64,000 nt of DNA. Source: Bedellia somnulentella (lineage: Eukaryota > Arthropoda > Insecta > Lepidoptera > Bedelliidae). Of the stretch, positions 11,043-21,686 are shown one piece after another. Made by a program: the position numbers and the translations under genes. Positions within the stretch are counted from its first letter, which is position 1, and every line of letters begins with the position of its first letter. Below the pieces are notes generated by a model. The model was given only the letters and a program-made list of their open reading frames with translations. It searched no databases and was not told the DNA's origin. The stretch spans positions 14,896,401 through 14,960,400 of the forward strand of contig OY755175.1 of NCBI GenBank assembly GCA_963576735.1, given 5' to 3'.

Positions 11043-11151
11043 GTTCACATTACTCCGGTCCGGTGATTTTGCCGGCATTTTGTAGCGACAAAACGCACGC
11101 ACGTTAAAAATGCCGGGCTCGGCGAAAAAGCCGGACCCGGGATAATGTGAA
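11043..11151. repeat. GC-rich inverted repeat near the Harbinger right end
   Basis: Arms at 11043-11081 and 11106-11151 pair imperfectly (TTCACATTA... against ...TAATGTGAA, with GGTCCGG and TGCCGGCATTTT blocks). It lies inside the Harbinger subterminal region and could be a transposase-binding array or a small nested MITE. Confidence 0.6.
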
Positions 11152-11241
11152 TAGCTTCATACAATTTGTACCGCCGCTAGGCCATCCGGCGATTTTACCG
11201 GACCGGGATATCTGCCGGTCCGGCATAGTGGGAACCCGGCC

Positions 11242-11312
11242 TTAGTCGCCTCTTACGATCCCATACAGGAAGAAACGGGGCAGTGCTATTCTAAACCATC
11301 ACTAACTGAGTT
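11242..11312 (-). repeat. family A fragment, cut by Harbinger
   Basis: Reads 'ttagtcgcctcttacgatccc...gaagaaacggggcagtgctattcta', the 5' end of family A in reverse. The remainder of this copy was not found on the other side. Confidence 0.8.
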
Positions 11313-11399
11313 GAGTTCAAGTGGTAGTAAATGAAAACGTCTGCTTTTAACTTCATACTTACCAGTTTTGGTATATATTATACTTATAGTTTTTAAAAA

Positions 11400-11650
11400 A
11401 AGAAATGATAAGATGGTTTGGTTACGTAGAGACGACGGATACGGACGGACGAGTAAATTTGTTAAATAGATTTATAAGGCAAATGCGAATGGTATTGTCA
11501 GGAGGAAGCAGGCAACCAAAGTATGACAAATAAAAGGGAATGTATGTAAAAAGAAAGAGAGAGAGGTTTGCCAGGATCGTACAAAGTGGCGATCGATAGT
11601 CTATGCCTACCCCAATAGGAAATAATGGCGTGAGTATATGAATGTATAAG
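11400..11650 (+). mobile_element. family B RTE-like LINE, 3' end
   Basis: Begins with a decayed coding tail reading MIRWFGYVETTD, the 'RWFGHVE' signature near the C-terminus of this LINE class. It then has the family B end with 'gccaggatcgtacaaagtgg', 'cctaccccaataggaaataatgg' and 'cgtgagtatatg'. Confidence 0.75.
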
Positions 11651-11654
11651 TGTA

Positions 11655-11825
11655 TTTGTACAAAACGGTGATAGGCCTGCCCCCTATCATGTCAGGACAC
11701 TGTCCAAATAAAAGCTGGGTACTCTGAAAACCAGGTGACAGTGACAATGTTACATTGTGTTCAGAAGTGTAAGTATCTCCCCCACCTGTTAGGCGATATA
11801 CGCCGTGAAGGTTTGAGTTTAAGCA
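11655..11825 (+). repeat. SINE D 3' part
   Basis: Starts at 'gtacaaaacggtgataggcctgcccc', then 'gtactctgaaaaccaggtgac' and the terminal 'cgccgtgaaggtttgagtt'. It follows a family B end directly. Confidence 0.8.
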
Positions 11826-11879
11826 AAATTTTGACAGGAAAGTGATATTTAGTGCTCAGTCATGTCTTAACTACAGAAA

Positions 11880-11941
11880 AAGTTTGATGAAATGATAATG
11901 ATTTTTCTGTATGGCAGGCGAAGTCCCGCGGGTCAACTAGT
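11880..11941 (+). mobile_element. Helitron-like 3' end
   Basis: Ends 'ggcgaagtcccgcgggtcaa' followed by CTAGT, the 3' signature of abundant lepidopteran non-autonomous Helitrons. Confidence 0.6.
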
Positions 11942-12714
11942 ATACTATTATATAGGTGTATATAAAAGACATAATTGGCTGACTGACTTAGAATAAGCGC
12001 AACTATACTACCTAGAAACTTGAAATTTTGTCTGGAAGTTCTTTTTATTATGTTAGTAAGTAAGCACTAAGAAAATATTTTTAGTCCCTAAATAGGTATA
12101 AATTATGATGTGTGTAGGGCAAAGATCCTTTTTTTATAAAGGGGTAAAACAGGAAGTACAGTTAACATCAACATTGTCTCATTTATTTACTTACCTTACA
12201 AACCTACTTACTTACATTTATTTTATACCCAGAATTTTTCAGTATTGTGCATTTATATTTATGTACCCAGAAACTTAAAATTTTGTATAAGGGTTCCTTT
12301 TATGATACAAATGAGCAAATATTCTTATTTGTAAATATTATTTATATAAACGCAATAAATTATTTAATTAATAAACAACAAATAATCGACTCTTAAATTA
12401 AATAAAGAAAAAAAAACTCAATTTCGCACAAAGCGGTATTAAAAATGAGAGGTTTCTCTTACCTTTCGACTTTCTTTCTAAAGTGGTAAAATAAGGAAGT
12501 AAAACTTTTGGATGTTTAGAAGTTAGTTACTCAATCATGCCTGAACTACAGAAAGGGTTTTGATTGATGAAATAAGGCAGATTATAACAGTGGTTTATAC
12601 GCAGGATACTTAAAGTTTTTTTACATATGATATTTGTTTAGCTCATACAACATTTTATTATAAGTAGGGCTTACGTCACTCAGATGAAACGTGACGTTGC
12701 GCGGGTCATCTAGT
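11942..12714 (+). mobile_element. Helitron-like non-autonomous element(s)
   Basis: Starts just after the previous CTAGT with a 'tatataaaagacataattggctg'-type 5' block and ends 'gacgttgcgcgggtcat' plus CTAGT at 12710-12714. AT-rich, no coding capacity. It may be two fused copies, because a related motif ('cctagaaacttgaaattttgt' / 'acccagaaacttaaaatttt') occurs twice inside. Confidence 0.55.
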
Positions 12715-12729
12715 ATTACATAAGAGGAG

Positions 12730-12870
12730 CAGTTCTATCGCCGCACATTTTTCCTCAAAGCTAACAACCTTGATAAATTAACCACACAAATGAGATATGA
12801 CTTAGGTAAAGAAATACACATTGGTCTAGGCCGGCCTGACTCAGGATTTGAACTCATATACACTAAGAAG
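12730..12870 (-). repeat. SINE D head, diverged
   Basis: Reverse complement contains 'tgagttcaaatcctgag', 'ggccg/gacca' and 'ttgtgtggttaatttatcaaggttgttag', matching the 5' half of SINE D. Confidence 0.65.
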
Positions 12871-12924
12871 CGATGATGCTCCTACTGGCCTATTAAAGTT
12901 GTTGAATGTACAAACTAAATATAC

Positions 12925-13150
12925 TCACGCCGTTAGTTCCATTAAGGGTTGGCACAGATCCTGGCAAAACTCCATGCTTTCTCTACCTTCTTTTATATTC
13001 ATCAACTTTTTCATGTCTATTCGATCCAAACGTGTCCTCCTAGGTCGTCTTCTTCCAACATCCCCTTCCACATTGGCTCTATAAATCTCGATTAGGAACC
13101 AATTTACAACTTTCCTCGTTTCTACGTGCCCAAACCGTCTTAACATTCCT
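12925..13150 (-). mobile_element. family B RTE-like LINE, 3' end
   Basis: Minus-strand translation reads RRFGHVETRKVVNW, then RANVEGDVGRRRPRRTRLD and KKLMNIKEG, the C-terminal tail of RTE-type LINEs in moths. The 3' end 'cttaatggaactaacggcgtgag' is the shared tail. Confidence 0.8.
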
Positions 13151-13204
13151 TTTTTCTATATTTTCAACAATATAACCTCTTACATTACACCTTTCACTAA
13201 TCAC

Positions 13205-13330
13205 TTTTTTTTATGGATTTGTTATGGCTTTCCCTGTGGCCTTTGCGGCTTCACCATGACTTCACGTGTGCCGGGCTGCTGGGGGCCTCCCTAGGTCCAA
13301 ATGTGAGTGCGCCTAAGCTAAATTGACAGA
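13205..13330 (-). repeat. SINE E 3' part
   Basis: Shares with 6815-6950 the block 'ctgtggcctttgcggcttcac', 'acgtgtgccgggctgctggggg' and 'cctaag', in the same orientation. Confidence 0.65.
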
Positions 13331-13679
13331 CAGAAAAAAGGATTCCTAACGAAGTGACCAAGAGGAAGGCTTACTTACAGTCTTGCTGTCTTACAGTGCT
13401 CTGTCACGCTCTTTAGGACAGTGCTAGGGACAGGCAAGGGAGGTTCCAATTTAGGAGTTCTTCGACCTCGCCGGCGGGGTTGGTGTCTAGAGTGGTGCGT
13501 TCCTTGTCCGTGAGCGCGAGTGGCCTCTGAGGTCTTAAGTTAACACGGGTTGTAGAGAACGCTTATTGTGTATATCTCTCGAGTCCCGACGTCTGGTGAA
13601 ATGGTGTAGTCGAGAAAAGCTCGTAGTAATGGATTGGGGTGCTCAGGGATCCTATCATAGTATCTACGTGAGATGTATA

Positions 13680-13960
13680 TGGGTGATGCATGATTGTAGA
13701 GAAGTCTAGGCCTCTATGGAGATCATTGTTTATAACATAACAAGGGCCCTCGACGACGAGACTTGTGGGACGTGGACGTGACGTGGGTGTTTTGTGAGTG
13801 GGCGTCGTCCACTATGAAGCGGAAACGACAATCTGAAAAGTAGTGGTTGTCTATGGCTGGTATAGCAGCCCGTTGTGCTAGACTTTGTTGTACGCCTTTG
13901 CCATGTCAAAGAAGACGTTCACGACGAATCACGCAGTTGGTCACTCGATCACATAACCTC
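13680..13960 (-). mobile_element. decayed non-LTR reverse-transcriptase fragment
   Basis: The minus strand reads VNVFFDMAKAYNKV-stop-HNGLLY, matching the RT motif usually written FFDVAKAFD.VWH.GLIY, and further on FRFIVDDAHSQNTHVTS, the segment that precedes the GVPQGS motif. The GVPQGS and FADD motifs were not found, and several stops and shifts are present. It is too damaged to place in a clade. Confidence 0.5.
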
Positions 13961-14051
13961 ACATATCATCCTCAGAGGAACCTCATCTCTGCTGCATTTA
14001 CTCTACTCTCATGTCAGATAATAATACTTAATGTTTATAATTTTATGACAC

Positions 14052-14290
14052 AAACATACGTACATATACTCACGGCTATAAATCCTTAGAAGGGATAGCC
14101 AGAGCTTCAGCATAAGGAAATACTCAGTCACTTTTGGAAGTTGAGGGGGGAAAATATAGAAAATTAAGATTTTTGGTGATGGGACTCCAACCGCATCGCC
14201 CAAAAATCCCTTAACGAGCCCTAATTCCCCTAGTCGCCTCTTACGATTACCCGTGGCTAGGGAAGGGTAGTGACAATCTAAGCCGGCACC
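14052..14290 (-). repeat. family A repeat
   Basis: Full-length copy in reverse: 'tatactcacggctataaatcc' through 'ctccaaccgcatcgcccaaaaatccc', 'cgcctcttacga' and 'ctaagccggcac'. Confidence 0.9.
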
Positions 14291-14700
14291 GAGTATAATA
14301 TATATTAATAGTTTTTTTTATTTTTCCGAAATTCGCAATGATTCGACCAAAGCCTGGACCAAATTTGCTCTAATTACCACATAAAACGATCTATGTACGT
14401 CTTCAAAAAACCAAAGTAATTAAATATATTCCGCAGAAAGTAAACATTCATTGAGATTCAACATCACAAAACAAAAATCTTAAACGTACGTACTATCAGG
14501 TTGTATGAACTAGTATTGGGATATTAAAATCTACCATATTCGACTAAGGGCTAAGTTTTTAATTAAACTGCTTTCGTAAGCCTTACTTAAATATTCAGGA
14601 AGCACTTATATAATAAATCGTTATTTTAATAATTAATTTATAATTTTATAGCATATTTTATACAAAATCATTTTTTATTTCCCTACCCTAAAAAGTTGTG
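14291..14700. other. unassigned AT-rich sequence upstream of the Tudor gene
   Basis: No repeat or gene recognised. It lies between a family A copy and the CGGAA cluster. Confidence 0.4.
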
Positions 14701-14770
14701 GGATCGGAAGCAAATCGGAAGTTCCTATCAGAACGGAAGTATCGGACGGAACTATTCGGATCGGAACGCA
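14701..14770 (+). promoter_or_regulatory. CGGAA cluster upstream of the Tudor gene
   Basis: Within 70 bp the core CGGAA occurs about six times (ATCGGAAG, ACGGAAGT, ACGGAACT, TCGGAACG and similar), set in an AT-rich background some 200-260 bp before the ATG at 14969. CGGAAGT is the core of ETS-family binding sites, so this could be a promoter-proximal array. It could also be a decayed short tandem repeat. Confidence 0.4.
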
Positions 14771-14968
14771 TGAATGTGAATGATCCTGAAGTTTGTTTAT
14801 TTTCTTTTCTTGATTAGATTTAGTTTTTTAGTTTTGGTATGATATTTTTTCTAAGTGCAAAACTCTTTTAATTGCTTAAATTAACGTTTAAGACTATTTA
14901 ATCTAATTCTCAGTTTCATTTATTACTTGAAAATTTGTTCAAATCCAAAGTCGTTGTTATTTATTAAA

Positions 14969-17900
14969 ATGAAAGTAAAAGTAACAACATTTAGTAATCC
15001 TTTTTCTTTTTACTGTTTGGCTGAGAGTATTGAAGAAAATGTTCTCCAGCATTTTGACAAATCCAGCAATCATCCTAGCAACGAACTTCTTTTACAGCAT
15101 GGTCATGTAAGTCTGCTTAAATTGTATGTTTTTATAACCTAAAATCTATTAATGGTCTTCCAATTAAATTTTCACTGGCATATTTTCTGTGTTTTTCTAG
15201 TACATTGCTGTGTATTATAAAGGCCATTGGACTCGAGGAGTAGTGTCTCTAGAAAAAACACAACAGATCTGGCTGATAGACTATGGGATATTTCTTCGAC
15301 CTAATGAGAAGACTGTTTATGTTGATTTGCCTGTTGAGTACAAGAAAATTCCATCTAAAGTTTTTGAGGCCAGTATCCATGGAGTTGTACCTATAGATAA
15401 AGTGAGTTTTGGATGAAATTGTGTATTGAATTAATTATCAAGTGCTTTATTTTGTGTAAGCTTATTGTTATATGCACATTACCATGAGTACTTGTATGTT
15501 TGTATGTATGTTATATTTTCATATTGTGGTTTTATGTGTCATTTATGGGTTATATTTACTGGCATATCCTGTAGATAAAAAAAATATTTAAAAAAATATT
15601 GGAATATGTATTATGCTCAAAAAAATTACCCACTAATTGTCAGACTAAAGTTAGTATGAAGTCAGTTAGAACATTATGAAATTATTGAATCAATCTTTAG
15701 CAATGCACAAAACAAAAAACACAATGATAATGAGAGTTCCTTCACTAGTTGGATTTCAAATATCTAGCGAGACAAGTGCTAGATGCTTATTATTAATTAA
15801 ATGGTAAATGTTATTTAAAAAAAAGCCGAAAAGGGAGCAAACACAACGATGTAGTTTTTTTTAAATTATTTTATTTTACAATTTATATTTCATCTTGATT
15901 TTTATCTTCCCTATAACAGTATATTTCTTATCCTACATTAGTTTTGATGGTGAGATATATGCATTTAAACTTGTTTGTTTTTCTTTCTACAAAATCCTAA
16001 CACAACCCTTTATATATTTCAGATGATCAATGTGGATTGTGAAATAGCAAACCAAACTTCTAAAACATGGAACCTGGGTGCAATAAACCGAGTTAAAGAC
16101 TTATTGGCAAAAGCTAAGGAGTCATTTTTCCAGCCACTTACTTTGCTCTCTACACCACATAATGATATTGTAAGTTTGTAAGATCTCTTCACTAGGAGTA
16201 ATAAGTACGAACTGTATATAAGAAAAAAATAAAGTTTTTTCTTATATACTGTTCCCAAGTACACCCTACTCTATGCATAATTCAATTTTTTTTGAAAAAT
16301 GTTGTGCTGTGTAGTTTAAGCTTAGAATAGTAAGTCAAAAAAAGTAAAAGTAAAAAAAACTTTATTGAGTCCCTCATATGATACAACATGTAAATACAAC
16401 AATCGCACAAATTATACACAATGAGAGCCAAAAAGGCGCCGACTCAGCTTATGTACACATAGCATAAGCCCGTTTCTTCCTACAGGTGTTGTAAGAGGTG
16501 ACTGGCATTTCGGAGCCTTAAGTAATTCTTGTTGATATGCCTTGAGGCACATCACCAACCATTATTTATTTTGCAATCTTATACCCACTTAACTTTAAAT
16601 ATTGTGTAAGGAATTTCAAATTCCAAAGCTCTAGCTACTCCTTCTTGGGATTCAAATTTGTATAAAAATGCTATTATTGCTAAGAAGTTAATATATTTTA
16701 TAAATCAGCCTGAATCTGAATAGTGCAAATATCATTTTTTATATTCAAATTATAATTTTAATTTTTAAATAACCTCGTAGCATGTAAAAGCATTTTGTAT
16801 ATAATGATTATGCCTCAGTTTTGTTCTGTCCTATATTCCAGGTACTTGGAGATTTATATTTAATAATGCCTGATAAGAAGATAGTAAATGTCGTTGATGA
16901 ACTTGAAGCTTTTCCTGTGTTTTTAAAAAGGAGTGAAGAAGCCTATTTCCAAGGTAATATTTGCCACTCTTTTACAAGTACAAGGGTGGAGTGATAAGTC
17001 TGGTAAAAATTAAACAAAGAGTAGATTTTATTCCATTCTATTGTAAATTTTTCAACTTAGTTGCTTTCTAATTCAATGCACTATGACCAGTGATTCTCTA
17101 TCTTTTCATTCTGTTTCATTAAATGTATAATAAAATACCTGAGGACATTTTAAATTTATCAGAAACCAAATTCAAAGCAGTACTTAAAAGGAATCTTAGT
17201 TCGAAAGCCTATTACAATATTAATGATTACATAAATGATGAAATGGCTTGGTGTCATCAGGGTTCTGTGCAGGATGTTTCCGGGCTAACACCAAAATTGT
17301 AATGAACATAAAAAAAGATGTGTGTTGACGAGTTTCTTACAGGTTCTTCTCTTAACAAAGCACCTTCCGAATCTGAAGTAAACTAAGTATTAAGTTGAAA
17401 TTTGATGTTCAAAAAACAAAGATTTATCTTATTACTTTGAAATAAATGATAATTTAATTTAATTTTATTTTTTATTAAATGGGACTTACACAACCCATTG
17501 AAATAGGCATTTGTTATATGCAATATCTCTTCTTCAGAGCCAATTTATTTCCTACCAAAACACTTTTTTAAATTTAGTTATCAAAAATAGTTGCAAGGGG
17601 ACAAATCTGGCAAATGTGGTGGGTGAGAAAGCAATCCATAGAGTAGCTTATGAAATTTGGCCATGGCAATCACGCTGGTGTACACTTGAACATTGTCTTG
17701 GTGGAAGAGGATTTTCATGTTAGCCAAATGCGGTCTTTTTTTGGGCAAAATTTTGCTAAAATTTGTATAATTAATGACTAATTTACTGATCTTACCTTTC
17801 AAAGGTTCTCTGGAAGTTTTATTATTTTTGTAAAAAAAATGTGTTTGATGTGCAATAAAGAGTATTTCTATTCTATTCTATTTACTATTATTAGTTTTAC

Positions 17901-19622
17901 CCTTCTCTGGGAGGTCAATATTGATTATCCCGCTTACATCCCAGAAACTGCTTTGGTCTTCTTCGGAGCTGGTTCGCCGGTATCAATTGCTTCGATTGTT
18001 GCTTGGTTTCTGTGGTGGTCCAAGTTTCGGCTACTGTTATAAAACGATGCAAAAATGATATTTTATCCTGTTGAAACAACACCAAACCTGCCTCCGAAGG
18101 CACACGCATGCGTTTTTGATCGACTTTCAGTATCGCAATACCCATCGCACGGAGAGCCACTTCATATCTAAATGTAATAATGTTCAGATATTGCACACAC
18201 GATCGTCTAAGATGCCTACTATCTCGACTATCTCCATCACTTTTACTCGTCGGTCGTTCAGCACTATGTCGTGGATTTTAGCATTCGTCTCTCGAGTAGC
18301 GATCTCAACTGGGCGCTCTGGACGCACAGCATCACTTGTGCCAGTACGATCAAAAATCAGTAAAACACTTATGAACATTCTTTATCGATGGAGCAGATAC
18401 CCCATAATATTTATCAATGTTTGTTTCGTTTTCGTAATACATATATTTTTGGCATAAAACAATGTTTTATCGAGATACGATATTAACTTTTTTCCGTATT
18501 GCAAAAATGTGTTCAAATGTTTTATTTTAACGTCTGTCGAAATAAAACTGGAGGTACTATATACTACTATAACTAAAAATATTAATTAATTGAAAATATT
18601 ATTTGCACTTGGGGATATTCCTGTTTCAAAACAGATTTTTACTAGACTTATGACTCCGCCTGCGTACGTATATTTCAGAGGCCTAGTACGAGCGCTAGTT
18701 TATCGACACGACATCGGTTAGATTGAGATGACAGTATACGAGGCTAAGTAAGCGCGCAAGAGATGGCTGTTTTATACCACGCGATATCTAGTTAAAACGA
18801 TGCTCGTACTAGTTATGCCGATAGCTTGTAACATCTCACCCCAAGGTACTTTAGTTGAAATTTAAAGGTCTAAGTATTGGCAATCGTCTAGACTTAGACT
18901 CATCACTTACACCTTTTCTACATCACGGTGTGGTAAAGGTACTCATATTTCTGAGTATCACAAGTCAGCGAATTCACACGATCAAGGACAGGGATAATGA
19001 ACCATTTTGTACATAAATACTGTGTATAATCACAGATTATATAATACTATGTGTATAACTGACTAAGTATGAATAGGGGTTTCCTTACGATGTTTTTCTT
19101 CAGCATTTACATTTATAAATAAACCACTAATATAACTATGGAAAGGATGCTAATAGAATTTTATTACTACTTGATTCTATTTTTGCTAAACTAAGTAAAC
19201 CCTAACCTTTCATTAATAAAAAAAATACAGAAAATTCTCTAATTATAGGCATACCAATATATTACAAGAACCATCGTCTCCACCGAGCCTGCACTCGCAA
19301 GCCAAACTTCCCCGACCTGCCTTACATGGACGTCACCAACTTTGACCACTATCAGCACTTATGCGCTAGTTCAGCTGCACCCGAATTCGTCATTGATGAT
19401 GAAAACAGTAGTACTACGACCTACGAAGATGTACCGTGGACTTCTAGCGATGTAAAGAGATATATCGACACTTATTTTAGCGCTAGCGAGTGCGATTTGG
19501 AAACTCATAGTGTTCTTGTTAATAAGATGAATGATTTGGCTATGTGCGAGGAATGTAGAGATTATGAAGGCAAAGGTGTTGGACGAGGTATGAGCCGTTC
19601 GCGTAATGCTTTGGTAGAATGA
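14969..19622 (+). CDS. Tudor-domain protein, TDRD12/Yb-like N-terminal region
   Basis: Five exons join in phase: 14969-15106, 15201-15401, 16023-16169, 16842-16953 and 19249-19622, with GTAAGT, GTGAGT, GTAAGT and GTAATA donors and AG acceptors. The product is about 323 aa. Exons 1-3 form an N-terminal Tudor domain: it opens MKVKVTTFSNPFSFYCL, then AVYYKGHWTRGVVSLE and IWLIDYGIFL, with the aromatic and YG positions typical of Tudor folds. This order (Tudor at the extreme N-terminus) resembles TDRD12/Yb proteins, which act in germline piRNA biogenesis, but no helicase domain is present in the window. Exon 5 encodes a conserved-looking segment (DLPYMDVTNFDHYQHLCASS) of unknown function. It can end at TGA 19620-19622, but GTATGAG at 19588 is a good donor, so the gene may continue. 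Intron 4 holds a LINE tail and a dead mariner. The start ATG is the first in-frame one; a TTG at 14927 lies upstream. Confidence 0.72.
16303..16672 (+). repeat. family A repeat, split by a LINE 3' end
   Basis: Starts 'tgctgtgtagtttaagcttagaatag', is broken at about 16337-16468, and resumes at 'cccgtttcttcctacagg', ending 'agctctagctactccttcttgggat'. It lies in intron 3 of the Tudor gene. Confidence 0.8.
16337..16468 (-). mobile_element. LINE 3' end insertion
   Basis: The reverse complement ends in 'gggactcaataaagtttttttt' plus an imperfect A/T tail, i.e. AATAAA followed by a tail. It contains 'ggcgcctttttggctctcattg'. No coding sequence remains. Confidence 0.6.
17085..17455 (+). mobile_element. 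non-LTR retrotransposon 3' end
   Basis: The + strand reads LKMYNKIPEDILNLSETKFK, then SKAYYNINDYINDEMAW, the C-terminal tail of the same LINE class as 7785-8597. The 3' UTR contains 'gtttcttacaggttcttctc', 'caccttccgaa' and a final GAAATAAATGATAA. Confidence 0.75.
17460..18560 (-). mobile_element. mariner transposon remnant
   Basis: Three minus-strand frames in order give a mariner transposase: KIHDIVLNDRRVKVMEIVE (18378-18184), LKVDQKRMR...FLHRFITVAETW (18196-17915) and KRPHLANMKILFHQDN...PDLSPCNYF (17802-17581). Two of the three DD34D aspartates are changed: TVDETW is TVAETW, and the final 'SDY/CDY' position is CNY. Frameshifts and a short insert with 'gtgcaataaagag' at about 17838-17875 (a small LINE tail) break it further. 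Terminal repeats were not clearly identified, so the borders are approximate. Confidence 0.8.
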
Positions 19623-20458
19623 GAGTTGACTATGTAATTTATAGCCATTTTATTACCTACATATTTCTCACGAAGTAATTAATTTCAATCTCATAGCATC
19701 TATCCATCTTTAGCAAAAAAACTCAAAACTTTACTTAGTGACTGACTGAATTAGGTTATTATCTAGTCAAAGCACAAAATAAATAAAATAATCGTACAAA
19801 TAAATGGTATTTGCAATGCGTAATAACTCGATATGAACCTCACAGTCGCCATTACAAATACCCTGTAATATCGCAGTTTCTTTGATATATCATAAATATA
19901 TGTTCCAACTCAATACAGCTGAAATATGGTCTCTGGACTACACTTAAGTATAAGGTGCGTCGGATTAAATGTGAAGTTAAATACAGCTAAGTAAAAAAAA
20001 ACATGACTAGGTATTAAAATGGCTACTGATTAACGTTACGTATCCAAATGTGTCTTTTATATTTATACTATTTTGCCATATTATTTTCTAACATATTAGC
20101 AAATAAAAATTGACATTCCGTAGCTATAGAAATTTCATTCTGTAGCAATTATGCTAACTATCATTGACTGAAATGGTATTAGTTATTATTTCATGCTTTT
20201 GAAAATCTGTCTTATTAGTTAAACAATGTTGAATTCTAAGTAAGTTCTATTCAACATTAAATTAAAGGAAAACAATATATTTATCAAAGATAGATTTGAT
20301 TAAAATTGAATTGAAGAGTTTATTTTACTTAGCTAAGCTAGTTTAAATGTTATTTGTATTATTTTCTTTAATTACTCATCTTTGGTCATCAACAGAAGTA
20401 TGCAAACGTTTTTTAAAATCTAACTACTTCGAAAGTTAAGCATTTAGAGTTGCTCATT
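19623..20458. other. unassigned AT-rich sequence
   Basis: Downstream of the last recognised Tudor exon. No further exon, repeat or terminator I can support, although AATAAA-type hexamers are frequent (for example near 19780). Confidence 0.4.
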
Positions 20459-21112
20459 ATAGTAGGGGAGGCCTGGATGCTAAATTTGCAGTTGCTCGAG
20501 CATCGTAGAAACCTATTGGATTTGATAGTTCATGTTCCAAAATGAATAGAAGTATATTACAATTTTATATTTTAGTGGGGGAGAGAGCGTGTATGTAAAA
20601 AAATATATTAGTAAGTATAGCAATACTTGGGCGCGTCAGCCATTAACAGTATGATTTATAATTCTGATTACTATTATATATTAATCTGATGATTAATGTA
20701 AAGGATGTCGTTATTCTGGCCATTTTAAAGGAAATTTAACAACAATGTTCAGTCTTAACGCCTGCACAAATATTACACCAAAACACCATCGCGGGAACAT
20801 TGCCGTCACCCGCATCACGCGCTTGAAGATTCTTGACCATCTTATTTCTTAACGTCACGCCCAAATCGTCAGATTACCCAGATATACACTTTACTAAATG
20901 TAATTAACCTACCTTTACTTAGTCTGAACCGCTCGAGTTTTTTTGGAGGATTGTCTTTTTTTACTAATTTGACGAATTCCCCTCAGCATACCCCGCTATA
21001 CGAAGGGTTCATACTCGATAGATGTACATCAAAGGGTACAAGGATTCTCCCTATATAATAATCTGATATGCTCGAGTCACTTCAAAAATCCCCGCTTCGC
21101 CTCCCCTACTAT
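20459..21112. mobile_element. MITE-like element with about 45-bp inverted termini
   Basis: Left end ATAGTAGGGGAGGC and right end GCCTCCCCTACTAT are perfect complements. The similarity extends inward to a shared 'CTCGAGCAT' about 40 bp in. The interior has no coding frame. The target duplication is ambiguous (TA or TAT). Confidence 0.65.
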
Positions 21113-21544
21113 TAGGGGAAAGACCACTACAAAACTGTGACGTCAACATTAACCTGCACAATGTTATAAAATGTACTAGTATACATGTTATGTCATTTCA
21201 TCTAGCTGGTCTATGAAGAACTGGCTTGTAGAATCCTGATTAAAATACCATAATGTCTCCAAACAATACACAGATTTAGTTGTAAGTATATAAAAGCAGT
21301 ATTCCTTAAGCTGAGCCAAATGTTGACTAGAATACTGAAACGCATTCTCATACACGCCATACAAACTCTATGATTACTACAATACAAATGCTATGGGTCT
21401 GTTTTTAGCTAATTTTATGTGGGTTGTTATTGTTATCCTACTAAATTTATTACTTTAATAGTCACTTAGACTAACTTAGTACAGGTAAATTATGCAGGTT
21501 TAGTCCTAGATTTATTGTCATGGTGGGTATATTGTATAATTTGA
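21113..21544. other. unassigned sequence
   Basis: No gene or recognised repeat. Confidence 0.4.
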
Positions 21545-21632
21545 ATTTTTTGGTTCATGAAACCTCATGTTATTACTAATAAATAAAGGAAAGAAAAATT
21601 CCGACACTGGCGGGGTTCGAACCCGGATTTAA
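21545..21632 (-). repeat. SINE C fragment
   Basis: Reads 'ggttcatgaaacctcatgttattactaataaataaagg' and then 'ttccgacactggcggggttcgaaccc', the reverse B-box region of the tRNA-Tyr-like SINE C. Confidence 0.75.
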
Positions 21633-21686
21633 TTCGGTATATTGTATGTATGTGGTATATTAGTGACTATTAAGTTACTATACCTA

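Larger units (their letters stand above)
8598..11241 (+). mobile_element. PIF/Harbinger DNA transposon, defective
   Basis: The element carries a HARBI1-like transposase on + and a MADF/BESS gene on -. Their exons alternate along the DNA. The right terminus at 11241 reads, in reverse, GGCCGGGTTCCCACTATGCC next to TTA (11242-11244), and it interrupts a family A repeat. I found neither a matching left terminus nor the other half of that family A copy; the left side is cut by a LINE. Both genes carry disabling mutations, so the element cannot be autonomous. Confidence 0.85.

Noticed and set aside
18683..18822. Small MITE with CTAGTACGAGC ends
   Set aside because: The matching ends are only about 11 bp, imperfectly placed and with no target duplication.
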